In this document: positions 17,340 to 26,130 of the stretch, piece after piece
Numbering within the stretch: position 1 is the first letter of the stretch
How the letters are laid out: the number at the start of each line of letters is the position of its first letter
Assembly: GCF_021245985.1 (NCBI RefSeq)
Contig: NZ_JAJQXA010000003.1
Span: forward strand, 1-64,000
Source of the DNA: Flavobacterium soyae
GTDB lineage: Bacteria; Bacteroidota; Bacteroidia; Flavobacteriales; Flavobacteriaceae
Length of the DNA: 64,000 nt
Reading direction: 5' to 3'
Notes under the pieces: model-generated
What the model saw: only the letters and a program-made list of their open reading frames with translations
Databases searched by the model: none
What the model was told of the DNA's origin: nothing
Made by a program: the position numbers and the translations under genes

Positions 17340-18467
17340 TTATATATCACATAGTTTTTTCGCAGCAGATTTTAAAGTAAAATCGTCTTTGGCAAAGCAA
17401 AAACGTATTAATTTTTGATCTTTATGATCAGAGTAAAAAGTTGAAATAGGAATTGCGGCAACACCGTGATTGATGATTAGATTTTTGCAGAATGTAACAT
17501 CATCTTCATCTGAAATATTGGCATAAGAAGCAACCTGAAAATAAGTTCCTTCGCATGGTTTAAGTTCAAATCGACTGTTTTGAAGCAGTTTTTGAAAGTA
17601 ATCCCGTTTTTCCTGATAGAATTTTCCAAGTAAATTTACATCAACAACATCTAAATATTGGCTAATCGCAAATTGTGAAATGCTGTTTACGCTGAAAACC
17701 AAAAACTGATGCACTTTTTTGATTTCCTTCATTAAATATTCGGGAGCAATGGTGTAGCCAATTTTCCAGCCTGTAATATGAAATGATTTCCCGAAAGAAG
17801 AAACCATAATACAGCGGTCTAAAAGAAAATTTTTGGTATGTGCCGAGATATGTTTTTCTTCAAAAGTAATGTATTCGTAAACTTCATCAGATAAAACTAT
17901 GATATCGGGATATTTTGAAAGTATTTTTTCAAATTGAAGAAAATCAGCTTCATTCAATATTTTTCCTGTTGGATTATGCGGATTGTTGATGATAATCATT
18001 CGGCTTTTTGCAGAACAAGCTTTTTCAATTGTTTCCCAATTTGGAGTATAATCGTCGTTCAGCGCTACGCGAACTGGTTTTGCTTTGCAAAGTAAAACAG
18101 GTGATTCGTAGGAATCATAACTTGGATCGAGAATAATTACTTCGTCGTTTTCTTTTACCAAAGCTAAAATTGAAGTAAAAATTCCCTGCGTTGCGCCAGC
18201 CGTAACCAAAAGTTCTAAATCTGGATTGATTGTTCTGTTATAAGAATCCTGAATCAGCTTTGCAATTTTATTCATCAATGGGGGGTAGCCTGCCATTGGT
18301 GTATATTGATGTACGTTTTCTTTTGATAACCTTGCAACAATATCTGTCAATCTTTCATCAACAGGAAAATTTGGAAATCCCTGCGAAAGATTTATTGCAT
18401 TGTATTCGGCTGCCATTTTTGACATTACCGTAAAAATGCTTGTGGTTACGTTAGGGAGTTTACTCAT
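17340..18467 (-). CDS. PLP-dependent aminotransferase (methionine/kynurenine type)
   Basis: 375 aa, fold type I. INLSQGFPNFPVDERL and QYTPMAGYPPL are typical of YbdL-like methionine aminotransferases and kynurenine aminotransferases. Family motifs NNPHNPTGKI, SDEVYEYI and the PLP lysine in SFGKSFHITGWKIGY are intact. It moves an amino group between an amino acid (probably Met or an aromatic) and a 2-oxo acid. Exact substrate unknown. Confidence 0.87.
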   Translation of the reverse strand: MSKLPNVTTSIFTVMSKMAAEYNAINLSQGFPNFPVDERLTDIVARLSKENVHQYTPMAGYPPLMNKIAKLIQDSYNRTINPDLELLVTAGATQGIFTSILALVKENDEVIILDPSYDSYESPVLLCKAKPVRVALNDDYTPNWETIEKACSAKSRMIIINNPHNPTGKILNEADFLQFEKILSKYPDIIVLSDEVYEYITFEEKHISAHTKNFLLDRCIMVSSFGKSFHITGWKIGYTIAPEYLMKEIKKVHQFLVFSVNSISQFAISQYLDVVDVNLLGKFYQEKRDYFQKLLQNSRFELKPCEGTYFQVASYANISDEDDVTFCKNLIINHGVAAIPISTFYSDHKDQKLIRFCFAKDDFTLKSAAKKLCDI

Positions 18468-18527
18468 GTTGAAGTTTGATTAAAGAGAAGCTTGAGATCT
18501 TTATATAAAATAAATAATTTTATTGCA

Positions 18528-18962
18528 TTATTTTATAGTTATTGGAACTGTAAACATTACTCTGACATTTTTACCATTGTGCTTCCCAGGATTCCATTTA
18601 GGAGATAATTTTAGAACTCGAATTGTTTCCGCACCAGTATCAGAACCAAGATCTTTTAAAATTTTAATATCGCTTAATGAGCCATCTTTCTCAACTACGA
18701 AGGTTACAAATATTTTTCCTTTAAGTTCTAAATTTTCTTTTGGAATTTTAAAATTTTTCTCAACAAATTTATCAAATGCAATCATTCCTTGAGGAAACTC
18801 AGGTTTTACTTCTAAGCCGGATGAGGCATAAATAGAATTATCTGTTTCTGGTGTAGATCCAATATCTTTAAAAGTTGCTTCTATATCTCCTTCTTTTTTT
18901 GTAGTTTGAGAAAATATATTTTGTATAAAACAAATTAAGAACAAGATGAAAAACTTTTTCAT
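18528..18962 (-). CDS. Secreted protein with TonB C-terminal domain
   Basis: 144 aa with a signal peptide (MKKFFILFLICFIQNIFSQ). The rest is a TonB-C fold: FPQGMIAFDKFVEKNF, GKIFVTFVVEKDGSLSDIKIL and SPKWNPGKHNGKNVRVMFTVPI. It lacks the N-terminal membrane anchor and proline-rich spacer of a real TonB, so it is probably not an energy transducer. Stand-alone TonB-C proteins are common in this phylum. 11 bp after the rsmI-like gene on the same strand, so cotranscribed. Confidence 0.85.
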   Translation of the reverse strand: MKKFFILFLICFIQNIFSQTTKKEGDIEATFKDIGSTPETDNSIYASSGLEVKPEFPQGMIAFDKFVEKNFKIPKENLELKGKIFVTFVVEKDGSLSDIKILKDLGSDTGAETIRVLKLSPKWNPGKHNGKNVRVMFTVPITIK

Positions 18963-18973
18963 ATTTGGTGTTT

Positions 18974-19687
18974 TTACATTTTATGAATAATAAAAATCGT
19001 CGGTCGATTATGTAAATCTACTTTTAATTTTTTCCAATCCGAAATTTTCATTGTTTTAATGAATTCTGTTGGCAGCGTAATATCAGTTGCAATACATAAA
19101 TGTGTTGAAGGATTTACAATTTGCAGAATATCTTCAACTAATTTATTGTTTCTATAAGGTGTTTCAATAAAAATCTGCGATTGATTTTTATCGTGAGATA
19201 ATTTCTCAAAATGCCTCAATGCCGATTTTTTCTCGTCTTTATCAATTGGTAAATAACCGTTGAAAGTAAAACTCTGACCATTCATTCCAGAAGCCATCAT
19301 AGCTAATAGGATAGAAGAAGGACCAACTAAAGGTACAACCTGAATTCCTTTTTCATGTGCCAGTTTTACAATCACAGCGCCGGGGTCAGCAACGCCCGGA
19401 CATCCGGCTTCGCTCATTAATCCCATGTTTTTTCCTTCTAATAAAGGCTTTATAAAATCTAAATGTTCGCTTGGTTCTGTTCTTTTATTTAGTGTAAAAA
19501 GTACCAATTCTGATTGTTTTTTTTCAGGATAAACTGCTTTTATAGATTTTCTGGCTGTTTTGTCATTCTCAACAATATAGTGGTCGATAAGTTCTATTGC
19601 TCTTCTTACGGTTTGTGGTAAAACATCCATCGGATCGCTTTCGCCCATTGTGGTTGGAATTAAGTATAGTTTTCCGAGAAGTTTCAT
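18974..19687 (-). CDS. SAM-dependent methyltransferase, RsmI/tetrapyrrole methylase family
   Basis: 237 aa. MSEAGCPGVADPG and VPLVGPSSILLAMMASGMNGQSFTFNGYLP match RsmI, which 2'-O-methylates C1402 of 16S rRNA. The sequence is divergent from canonical RsmI, and Bacteroidota carry more than one such paralogue, so the precise target is open. Followed on the same strand by the TonB-C gene. Confidence 0.78.
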   Translation of the reverse strand: MKLLGKLYLIPTTMGESDPMDVLPQTVRRAIELIDHYIVENDKTARKSIKAVYPEKKQSELVLFTLNKRTEPSEHLDFIKPLLEGKNMGLMSEAGCPGVADPGAVIVKLAHEKGIQVVPLVGPSSILLAMMASGMNGQSFTFNGYLPIDKDEKKSALRHFEKLSHDKNQSQIFIETPYRNNKLVEDILQIVNPSTHLCIATDITLPTEFIKTMKISDWKKLKVDLHNRPTIFIIHKM

Positions 19688-19760
19688 TTTGTGATATTTT
19701 ATAAATTAAAACAAAAAATGTATTTCAATTCTATAAACAGCAATTGAAATACAAATTTAA

Positions 19761-20228
19761 TTATGAATGTTTTTCGATAAGTTTTTGGGCAATAATTTCA
19801 GAGACTTCGTCCAGCATTTGATATACATTATCAAATCCGTTGACTGCTCCGTAATAAGGATCCGGAACATCTACATTTTCGTCTGGAAATAATTCGTTTA
19901 AAATAAGACGAACTTTGTTTTTATGTTCAGGAGTTTTGGCAAGATGAAGAACGTCACGCAAATTAGAGCTGTCCATAACGTAGATATAATCGAATTCGTC
20001 AAAATCTGAAGTTTTAAATTGTCTTCCTTTTTGACCGTCAATGCATAAACCGTTTTTTTGAGCAACAGCAATCGAACGTTTGTCTGGAGCGTGACCAATA
20101 TGCCATGATCCTGTTCCGGCAGAATCAACAATAAATTTGTCTTTAGGTAATTTTGATGCTAAAATTCCTTCTGCTAAAGGAGATCTGCAGATATTTCCTA
20201 AACAAACCATTAAAACTTTTACTGGCAT
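19761..20228 (-). CDS. Low-molecular-weight protein-tyrosine phosphatase
   Basis: 155 aa. P-loop CLGNICRS near residue 9 (C-x5-R-S) and the general acid in DPYYG (about 130). Cytosolic phosphatase acting on phosphotyrosine; in bacteria often linked to surface polysaccharide kinases, none of which is nearby. The start lies 9 bp after the dnaA stop on the same strand, so probably cotranscribed with dnaA. Confidence 0.92.
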   Translation of the reverse strand: MPVKVLMVCLGNICRSPLAEGILASKLPKDKFIVDSAGTGSWHIGHAPDKRSIAVAQKNGLCIDGQKGRQFKTSDFDEFDYIYVMDSSNLRDVLHLAKTPEHKNKVRLILNELFPDENVDVPDPYYGAVNGFDNVYQMLDEVSEIIAQKLIEKHS

Positions 20229-20237
20229 GATTCGCGT

Positions 20238-21665
20238 TTATAGCGTTAGTTTTTTGTTGATGTCTTCGACAAATTTCTTGAATTGTTTGTCTGTAGAAAC
20301 TAAATTATCAACAGTTTTACAAGCATGTAAAACGGTAGCGTGATCCCGGTCTCCAATTTGTGAACCAATGTTTGCCAAAGAAGCTTTCGTGAATTTCTTT
20401 GCAAAAAACATAGCCAATTGTCTAGCCTGAACAACGTGTCTTTTTCTAGTTTTAGATTGAAGTGTTTCAATATCCAGCTGAAAATAATCAGACACAATTT
20501 TTTGGATATAATCGATAGAGATTTCTCTTTTTACGTTTTTAACAAATTTTTCAACTACGCTTTTCGCCAATTCAATCGTAACTTCTTTTTTGTTGAAAGA
20601 AGACTGGGCGATTAATGAAATAATGGCGCCTTCTAATTCTCTAACGTTAGATTTAATATTGCGGGCAACATATTCTAAAATATCTTCCGGCATATCAACA
20701 CCATCACGATATAAAATGTTTTTTAAGATCGAGATACGGGTTTCATAATCAGGCTGGTGCAATTCTGCAGACAGTCCCCATTTAAAACGAGATAATAAAC
20801 GCTGCTCAATATCCTGCATATCTACAGGAGCTTTGTCAGAAGTTAAAATTACCTGTTTTCCGTTTTGGTGCAAATAGTTGAAAATGTGGAAAAATACGTC
20901 CTGAGTTCCTGATTTTCCAGATAAAAACTGAACATCATCAATAATCAAAACGTCGATTAATTGGTAAAAGTGAATGAAATCGTTACGATTGTTCTTTTTA
21001 ACCGAATCAATATATTGTTGTGTGAAAATTTCGGCAGAAATATATAAAACCGTTTTTTCAGGATATTTATCTTTTACTTCAACCCCAATAGCGTGTGCCA
21101 AGTGTGTTTTTCCTAAACCAACTCCTCCAAAAATCAATAACGGATTAAATGAAGTTCCTCCAGGCTTATTGGCAACCGCCATACCTGCAGACCGTGCTAA
21201 ACGGTTTGAGTCTCCTTCAAGGAAATTATCAAAGCTGTAATTAGGATTTAACTGAGATTCAATTTTTAAATTTCTGATACCGGGAATTACAAACGGATTC
21301 TTAAGTTCAGGATTTAAATTTTTAAACGGAGCGTCAACTTCCTGCGGTTTCATAGGAACTCTGTTAGAACTTGGCAGCTGCTCGGTAAACGGCTGTTTAT
21401 TTCCATAAGTGTTCTCCATTTTAATTTTATAGAGTAACTTTGCGTTTTTTCCCAGTTCTTTGGTAAGCGCAACTTTCAATAATTTTACGTAATGCTCTTC
21501 GAGCCATTCGTAGAAAAATTTACTTGGTACTTGAATATATAACGCGTTGTCGGTTAGCTCAACTGATTTGATTGGTTCAAACCAAGTTTTGTATGCTTGA
21601 TCTTGAATATTGTCCTTTATAAAAGACAAACAGTTTTCCCATACCGATTGAGCAGTTTTAGTCAT
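20238..21665 (-). CDS. dnaA: Chromosomal replication initiator DnaA
   Basis: 475 aa. Domain I at 1-85, variable linker at 85-140, AAA+ domain with Walker A FGGVGLGKTHLAHAI and Walker B LIIDDVQFLSG, arginine-finger region EQRLLSRFKWGL, and a C-terminal DNA-binding domain with the DnaA signature IGDRDHATVLHACKTV. ATP-DnaA opens oriC. No cluster of TTATCCACA boxes is visible beside the gene, and dnaN is not adjacent, so oriC need not be here. Confidence 0.98.
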   Translation of the reverse strand: MTKTAQSVWENCLSFIKDNIQDQAYKTWFEPIKSVELTDNALYIQVPSKFFYEWLEEHYVKLLKVALTKELGKNAKLLYKIKMENTYGNKQPFTEQLPSSNRVPMKPQEVDAPFKNLNPELKNPFVIPGIRNLKIESQLNPNYSFDNFLEGDSNRLARSAGMAVANKPGGTSFNPLLIFGGVGLGKTHLAHAIGVEVKDKYPEKTVLYISAEIFTQQYIDSVKKNNRNDFIHFYQLIDVLIIDDVQFLSGKSGTQDVFFHIFNYLHQNGKQVILTSDKAPVDMQDIEQRLLSRFKWGLSAELHQPDYETRISILKNILYRDGVDMPEDILEYVARNIKSNVRELEGAIISLIAQSSFNKKEVTIELAKSVVEKFVKNVKREISIDYIQKIVSDYFQLDIETLQSKTRKRHVVQARQLAMFFAKKFTKASLANIGSQIGDRDHATVLHACKTVDNLVSTDKQFKKFVEDINKKLTL

Positions 21666-21851
21666 AGATTCAAATAAATTTTTATATTATTAATAAAGAT
21701 TCTCCTGTAAAAATGGAGCAATTTTATTCCGTATTTCGGGATAACAAATATGTGAACAAATTTCTGTAAAAAAAAATATTTTGGTATCTAATTTTATAAA
21801 AAAAAGTTGTAAGAGAACTTCTGTAATTTAAATTTTTTTAACGTATAAATA

Positions 21852-22256
21852 ATGAAAAATCATCAAACGCAAGTGCGTGTTCGTTACTCCGAAACTGACC
21901 AGATGGGGGTCGTTTATCATGGAAATTATGTGCCTTATTTTGAAATTGGCCGCGTGGAATGGCTTAGAAATAAAGGGATTTCGTACGCAAGTATGGAAGA
22001 AAGCGGAATTGGTCTCCCGATTGTTTCGATGCAGATCAATTATAAAAAATCAGCGCGTTATGATGAGCTTTTAACAATTCATACGACATTCAAAAGTCAG
22101 TCATCTGTCAAGATTGAATTTGACTGCGAAATCTATAATGAAGCAAATGAGTTATTAACAACCGCCGTATTTATTTTAGTATTTATTTCGTTAAAATCAG
22201 GTCGCCCGACTGCACCTCCGGATTATATTTTAGAATTGTTTAAAACCTTAACATAA
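21852..22256 (+). CDS. Acyl-CoA thioesterase, YbgC/4HBT family
   Basis: 134 aa hotdog-fold enzyme. RVRYSETDQMGVVYHGNYVPYFEIGRVEWLR contains the catalytic Asp of the YbgC type (ETDQMGVV). Hydrolyses acyl-CoA thioesters. Divergent from dnaA; convergent with the YigZ gene (32 bp between stops). Confidence 0.9.
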   Translation: MKNHQTQVRVRYSETDQMGVVYHGNYVPYFEIGRVEWLRNKGISYASMEESGIGLPIVSMQINYKKSARYDELLTIHTTFKSQSSVKIEFDCEIYNEANELLTTAVFILVFISLKSGRPTAPPDYILELFKTLT

Positions 22257-22287
22257 TTATTAAAGCGAAGGGTGTTTTTATAACAAA

Positions 22288-22920
22288 TTACACAATTTTA
22301 ATATCGATTTCAAACATTAAATCAAAAATGTCGAATATAGATTCGGCATTTTTTTTACGTGCTTTGGTCATTATTTTACCAATTGGAAGCCCGGAGCCTT
22401 CATCAATTTCCATTTCCTGAGATATAATTTCCAGTTTTTTCTCCTTTATAACACGCATTACCTTGTTCATGTTTTTATAATCGAAGGAAATTAAAAATTG
22501 AACATCAATTGTTTTTTCGACAATTTCACAAACCTCTAATGTCATTTGCGCTGTTGTTCGATAAGCAGCAATTAAACCGCCAACACCCAGTTTTGTGCCT
22601 CCAAAAATACGAACCACAACTATAAGAACGTTAGTCACGCCAAAAGATTGTATTTGTCCATAAATGGGAGCGCCTGCTGTATTGCTTGGCTCTCCATCAT
22701 CGTTTGCACGATAAGAAATTTTTGGAGCCGTACCCAATTGATAAGCGTAACAATAATGTACAGCATGCGGATGAAGTTTTCTTAAATCTTCGATAATTGG
22801 TTTTACTTCATCGTCACTTTCTATAGGAAATGCATAGCCAAAGAATTTGCTTCCCTTTTCCTTAAAAAGAACTTCTTCAGATTCTGTGGCAATGGTTTGA
22901 TACGTATCGTTATATTCCAA
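22288..22920 (-). CDS. YigZ/IMPACT family protein
   Basis: 210 aa, full length. The UPF0029 N-terminal domain contains the signature RIFGGTKLGVGGLIAAYR, preceded by ANDDGEPSNTAGAPIYGQI. The C-terminal DUF1949 domain covers about 140-205. Role unresolved in bacteria; the eukaryotic homologue IMPACT acts on translation control. Confidence 0.92.
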   Translation of the reverse strand: MEYNDTYQTIATESEEVLFKEKGSKFFGYAFPIESDDEVKPIIEDLRKLHPHAVHYCYAYQLGTAPKISYRANDDGEPSNTAGAPIYGQIQSFGVTNVLIVVVRIFGGTKLGVGGLIAAYRTTAQMTLEVCEIVEKTIDVQFLISFDYKNMNKVMRVIKEKKLEIISQEMEIDEGSGLPIGKIMTKARKKNAESIFDIFDLMFEIDIKIV

Positions 22921-22944
22921 ACTTAAAATTCTAAATTGTTTTTT

Positions 22945-23021
22945 GCCACAGATTAAAAGGATTAAAAGGATTTTTTTTAATTGATGTAAAAAATCTGTGT
23001 TAATCTTTTTTAATCTGTGGC
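22945..23021. repeat. GCCACAGATTAAAAGGATT hairpin repeat
   Basis: GCCACAGATTAAAAGGATTA pairs imperfectly with TAATCTTTTTTAATCTGTGGC, with a duplicated AAAAGGATT phrase in the left arm. Related copies are at 55204-55290 and 57588-57642, and degraded ones within 30003-30030. Confidence 0.7.
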
Positions 23022-23030
23022 TAAATATTT

Positions 23031-23633
23031 TTACAATAATTCTTTGCTAAATAAATCTACAACGTCTTCCTTGCCAACTTGTAAATTCCAAACACGCAAG
23101 CCTAATGCAGCAGCGGCATCCGTATTTTCTTTTTTGTCATCAACAAATAACGTATGCTCAGGAATTAAATTATGTTCGTCAATTAAATGTTGAAACGACT
23201 CAGCATTTGGTTTTCGTTTTTTAATTTCAAATGAAAAATGAACTTTTTCAAAACAATTATAAAAATCAGTATAAAAAGGAATCCCAACCGTTTTTTCAAA
23301 AGCAGCAATATGAATAGCATCTGTATTACTCAACAAAAACAAACGGTATTTTTTTGAAAGTTCTTTTAAGAAATCCAATCGATAAGAAGGGAAATCAGCC
23401 AAAATTGCATTCCAGGCGTTTAGGATTTCTTCTGTCGAAGAATTTGGAAGCTGTTTTTGAAACCCAGCCAGAAAATCATCGTATGAAATATCTCCGGTTT
23501 CAAATAATAAGTTCAAACGATCAAGATCAGCATTCCATTCCGTTAAACCCAAATTTTGCAAACCTGAAATTGTTCCTTGTTTGTCTAAATTGATAAAAAT
23601 ATCCCCAAAGTCAAAAATTATCGTATCAATCAT
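23031..23633 (-). CDS. HAD-family hydrolase (YihX-like)
   Basis: 200 aa. Motif I is FDFGDIFINLD: nucleophile Asp8, with Gly in place of the second Asp, as in the FDLGNV/FDFGGV subgroup. Motif II is LLSNTD (about 110), the Lys is in the KKRKPNAE region, and motif IV is TLFVDDKKENTDAA. Likely a small-molecule phosphatase of unknown substrate. Overlaps the ribD stop by 8 bases, so translationally coupled to it. Confidence 0.86.
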   Translation of the reverse strand: MIDTIIFDFGDIFINLDKQGTISGLQNLGLTEWNADLDRLNLLFETGDISYDDFLAGFQKQLPNSSTEEILNAWNAILADFPSYRLDFLKELSKKYRLFLLSNTDAIHIAAFEKTVGIPFYTDFYNCFEKVHFSFEIKKRKPNAESFQHLIDEHNLIPEHTLFVDDKKENTDAAAALGLRVWNLQVGKEDVVDLFSKELL

Positions 23634-24675
23634 GATTTCTTACGTATATTAATTCGTCGTTTTGAATATAAGTTTTAATAGCATTTTTCTTTTGAAGCTC
23701 TGGTGCTTTAATTCCTTTTTCAAAAGTATTTTTTCCAACAAAAATTCTGGCTTCGTCCCAAATATTTTGATTAATAAAAGACTGCAGGGTCTGTCTCCCG
23801 CCTTCAATAATTATAGACTGAATTTGATGTTTGTATAAAACGGTTAAAATCTGTCCAATCACATTTTCATTAAAATCAATTTTTTTAAAAATCGTATTTT
23901 TTGTAGAAACATTGTTTTCAGATTTCGAAAATACAATAGTTTTTACACTGTCATCAAAAACAAAACTATCTTTTGAGATTCGGTTATTTTGATCTAAAAT
24001 CACCCGAACAGGATTATTTCCTGACCAATCCCGAATGTTTAATTTCGGATTATCATCAATAATGGTCTGCGTGCCGGCTAAAATCGCCTGTTCTTCGCTT
24101 CGCCATTTATGAACCAATTGTCTGGAATATTCGTTGCTTATCCAAACTGGTTTGCGTTCCTGGCCTTCTTCTTTTTCGGGAGCCAAAAATCCGTCCTGGC
24201 TTTCGGCCCACTTTAATGTAATATAAGGCCTCTTTTTTTGATGAAAAGTAAAAAAGCGTTTGTTGAGTTCACTGCATTCTTTTTCTAAAACGCCTACAAC
24301 TACATTTGCTCCGGCCTCAACAAGTTTTTTAATTCCGTTTCCGGCTACTTTTTCATTTGGATCAACTGTTCCAATCACAACATTCGGAATTTCATTTGAA
24401 ATAATTAAATCGCAGCAAGGCGGAGTTTTTCCAAAATGAGAACAAGGTTCTAAACTAACATAAATTGTTGCTTTTTTTAACAGCGATTTATCCCTTACAG
24501 ATCGAACTGCATTGACCTCGGCGTGTGGTTCGCCGGTTTTTTTGTGCCAGCCTTCGCCAATAATCTTATCTTCATAAACAATTACACTTCCTACCATAGG
24601 GTTTGGATAAGTTGTTCCAAAACCATTTTTAGCAAGTTCAATGCATCGTTTAATATATTTCTCATGTATATTCAC
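23626..24675 (-). CDS. ribD: Riboflavin biosynthesis deaminase/reductase RibD
   Basis: 349 aa from the GTG at 24675. A longer reading from 24741 would run over the promoter box at 24680-24687, so the GTG (protein begins MNIHEKYIKRC) is chosen. N-terminal zinc deaminase domain with PNPMVGSVIV, HAEVNA and PCSHFGKTPPC; C-terminal NADPH reductase domain (about 150-345) with ILAGTQTIIDDNPKLNIR and IIEGGRQTLQSF. Two sequential steps of riboflavin synthesis in the cytosol. Coupled downstream to the HAD hydrolase, which might supply the missing dephosphorylation step; this is inference only. Confidence 0.92.
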   Translation of the reverse strand: MNIHEKYIKRCIELAKNGFGTTYPNPMVGSVIVYEDKIIGEGWHKKTGEPHAEVNAVRSVRDKSLLKKATIYVSLEPCSHFGKTPPCCDLIISNEIPNVVIGTVDPNEKVAGNGIKKLVEAGANVVVGVLEKECSELNKRFFTFHQKKRPYITLKWAESQDGFLAPEKEEGQERKPVWISNEYSRQLVHKWRSEEQAILAGTQTIIDDNPKLNIRDWSGNNPVRVILDQNNRISKDSFVFDDSVKTIVFSKSENNVSTKNTIFKKIDFNENVIGQILTVLYKHQIQSIIIEGGRQTLQSFINQNIWDEARIFVGKNTFEKGIKAPELQKKNAIKTYIQNDELIYVRNHD

Positions 24676-24679
24676 CCTG

Positions 24680-24687
24680 CAAAAGTA
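24680..24687 (-). promoter_or_regulatory. -7 box of ribD
   Basis: Minus-strand TACTTTTG (TAnnTTTG) four bases before the GTG, implying an almost leaderless mRNA. This box fixes the ribD start at 24675. Confidence 0.6.
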
Positions 24688-24771
24688 ACTATTTTTGAGT
24701 TTTGAGTCTAATGTTGCAATGATTGTTGTGAAACAATCCAAATTGTTATGAAACTATCGGAAAAGTATTTT

Positions 24772-24779
24772 TATTTTTG
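24772..24779 (+). promoter_or_regulatory. -7 box of the acetyltransferase gene
   Basis: TATTTTTG (TAnnTTTG), 22 bases before the ATG at 24802, with a TTG at 24744-24746 as possible -33 (25-base spacing, slightly long). It excludes the upstream in-frame ATG at 24748. Confidence 0.55.
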
Positions 24780-24801
24780 TAGATATAAGCAAATATATAA
24801 A

Positions 24802-25287
24802 ATGAAAAATTGGATTATCAGAAAAATTAAAAAAGAAGACAATCAAGAAGTTGCGAAGCTAATACGATCAGTTTTTGATGAAATGGAAATTCCCAAAGCA
24901 GGTACCGCTTATGAAGATCCATATTTAGATTTAATGTTTGAAGAGTATAATAAACCACAATCAGTCTATTTTGTAGTTGAAAGTGAAGGGAAAATTTTAG
25001 GATGTGCAGGAATTGCCCCGCTAGAGAATGGAGACCCTAAAATTTGTGAATTGCAAAAAATGTATTTTTTGCCAGAAGTCCGCGGATTAGGAATTGGAAG
25101 CAAAATGATGGAAGAATGTTTAACGGAAGCCGGAAAATTTGGTTTTGAAAAATGTTATATCGAAACTATGCCGTTTATGCATGCAGCACAAAAATTATAT
25201 AGAAAATCAGGTTTTGAATATTTAGATACGCCAATGGGTTGTACCGGACATAATTCTTGCCCTGTCTGGATGTTGAAAAAATTATAA
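24802..25287 (+). CDS. GNAT N-acetyltransferase
   Basis: 161 aa from ATG 24802 (begins MKNWIIRKIKKEDNQ). Acetyl-CoA loop VRGLGIGSKMMEECL, then a motif-B helix AAQKLYRKSGFEYL. The C-terminus GCTGHNSCPVWMLKKL resembles the small GNATs annotated as amino-acid acetyltransferases. Substrate unknown. The next gene begins 5 bp downstream, so they form a pair. Confidence 0.85.
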   Translation: MKNWIIRKIKKEDNQEVAKLIRSVFDEMEIPKAGTAYEDPYLDLMFEEYNKPQSVYFVVESEGKILGCAGIAPLENGDPKICELQKMYFLPEVRGLGIGSKMMEECLTEAGKFGFEKCYIETMPFMHAAQKLYRKSGFEYLDTPMGCTGHNSCPVWMLKKL

Positions 25288-25291
25288 GTCC

Positions 25292-26098
25292 ATGAGAAAA
25301 ATTATTTTCAGCCTTTTTTTACTTTCATTTTTGTTTTCTTGTAAAGACACTGCAAAAGTAAAAGCAATAAAAAATACCAAAATTGCAAAAGATACAGTTG
25401 TTAAAGCCCTAGAAAATAAAGCTGACATTGCTGCAGAAGAATTTAAAAATGAATTCAATATCCTGATACCGCAAAATTACCGAACTTTTAATAATGAAAA
25501 TCCTGTAACTGCTTTAAATGAGAAATGGATTGAATTGTATCAGGAAAGTGGAGAGTATTTTTTAGGAAAAGCTAATTTTAAAATTGAAAAAGGATATAGC
25601 GAATGCTCCGGCGATTCTGTCCTTTCAATTCTGTCTGAAAAAAAAGTTTTATTATTAATGGATCTTCCAAAATTGAAAACAGGAAAAATAAAATCCTTAA
25701 AAATTGATAGAGACAAAATCTGGCCGAAAGAAAAACTAAGTTTTACTTTTAATAATCTCAATTATACTTTACGTGGAGATGGAAAAATACTTTCTGAAGA
25801 AAAAGTTAGTACTGATGATGATAAAATAGAGATTTTTAAGAAAGTAGAAGATTATAAGCTGTATTTAAGCGTGGGGAATAATCCTGAAAAACTGCTTCTG
25901 GCTGAAACGTCTTTTAATGACACTTTTGTAGAATTGCTTTTTGCAGGAGATATTGACGGTGATGGAAAACTAGACTTTATTTTTGGGGCAAATAGAAATT
26001 ATGAAGAAGATCGGGTGATTTTGTTTCTTTCATCAGAAGCTGAGAACGGGGAGGCGGTGAAGAAAGTTTCGGAAATAGCAGTACAATTTGACTGTTAA
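25292..26098 (+). CDS. Hypothetical lipoprotein with Asp-rich Ca-binding-like loop
   Basis: 268 aa. Lipoprotein signal MRKIIFSLFLLSFLFSC, with the lipobox Cys at 17 followed by KDT. The body is beta/alpha mixed without a recognised domain. The C-terminal GDIDGDGKLDFIFG resembles FG-GAP/EF-hand type calcium loops. I cannot assign a function. Cotranscribed with the acetyltransferase upstream, and 33 bp before prmC. Confidence 0.7.
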   Translation: MRKIIFSLFLLSFLFSCKDTAKVKAIKNTKIAKDTVVKALENKADIAAEEFKNEFNILIPQNYRTFNNENPVTALNEKWIELYQESGEYFLGKANFKIEKGYSECSGDSVLSILSEKKVLLLMDLPKLKTGKIKSLKIDRDKIWPKEKLSFTFNNLNYTLRGDGKILSEEKVSTDDDKIEIFKKVEDYKLYLSVGNNPEKLLLAETSFNDTFVELLFAGDIDGDGKLDFIFGANRNYEEDRVILFLSSEAENGEAVKKVSEIAVQFDC

Positions 26099-26130
26099 AT
26101 AAAATTACTATCTAATAACAGATATAAAAA

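Noticed and set aside
21666-21851. Possible oriC next to dnaA
   Set aside because: No cluster of DnaA boxes (TTATCCACA) is visible; AT-richness alone is not enough.
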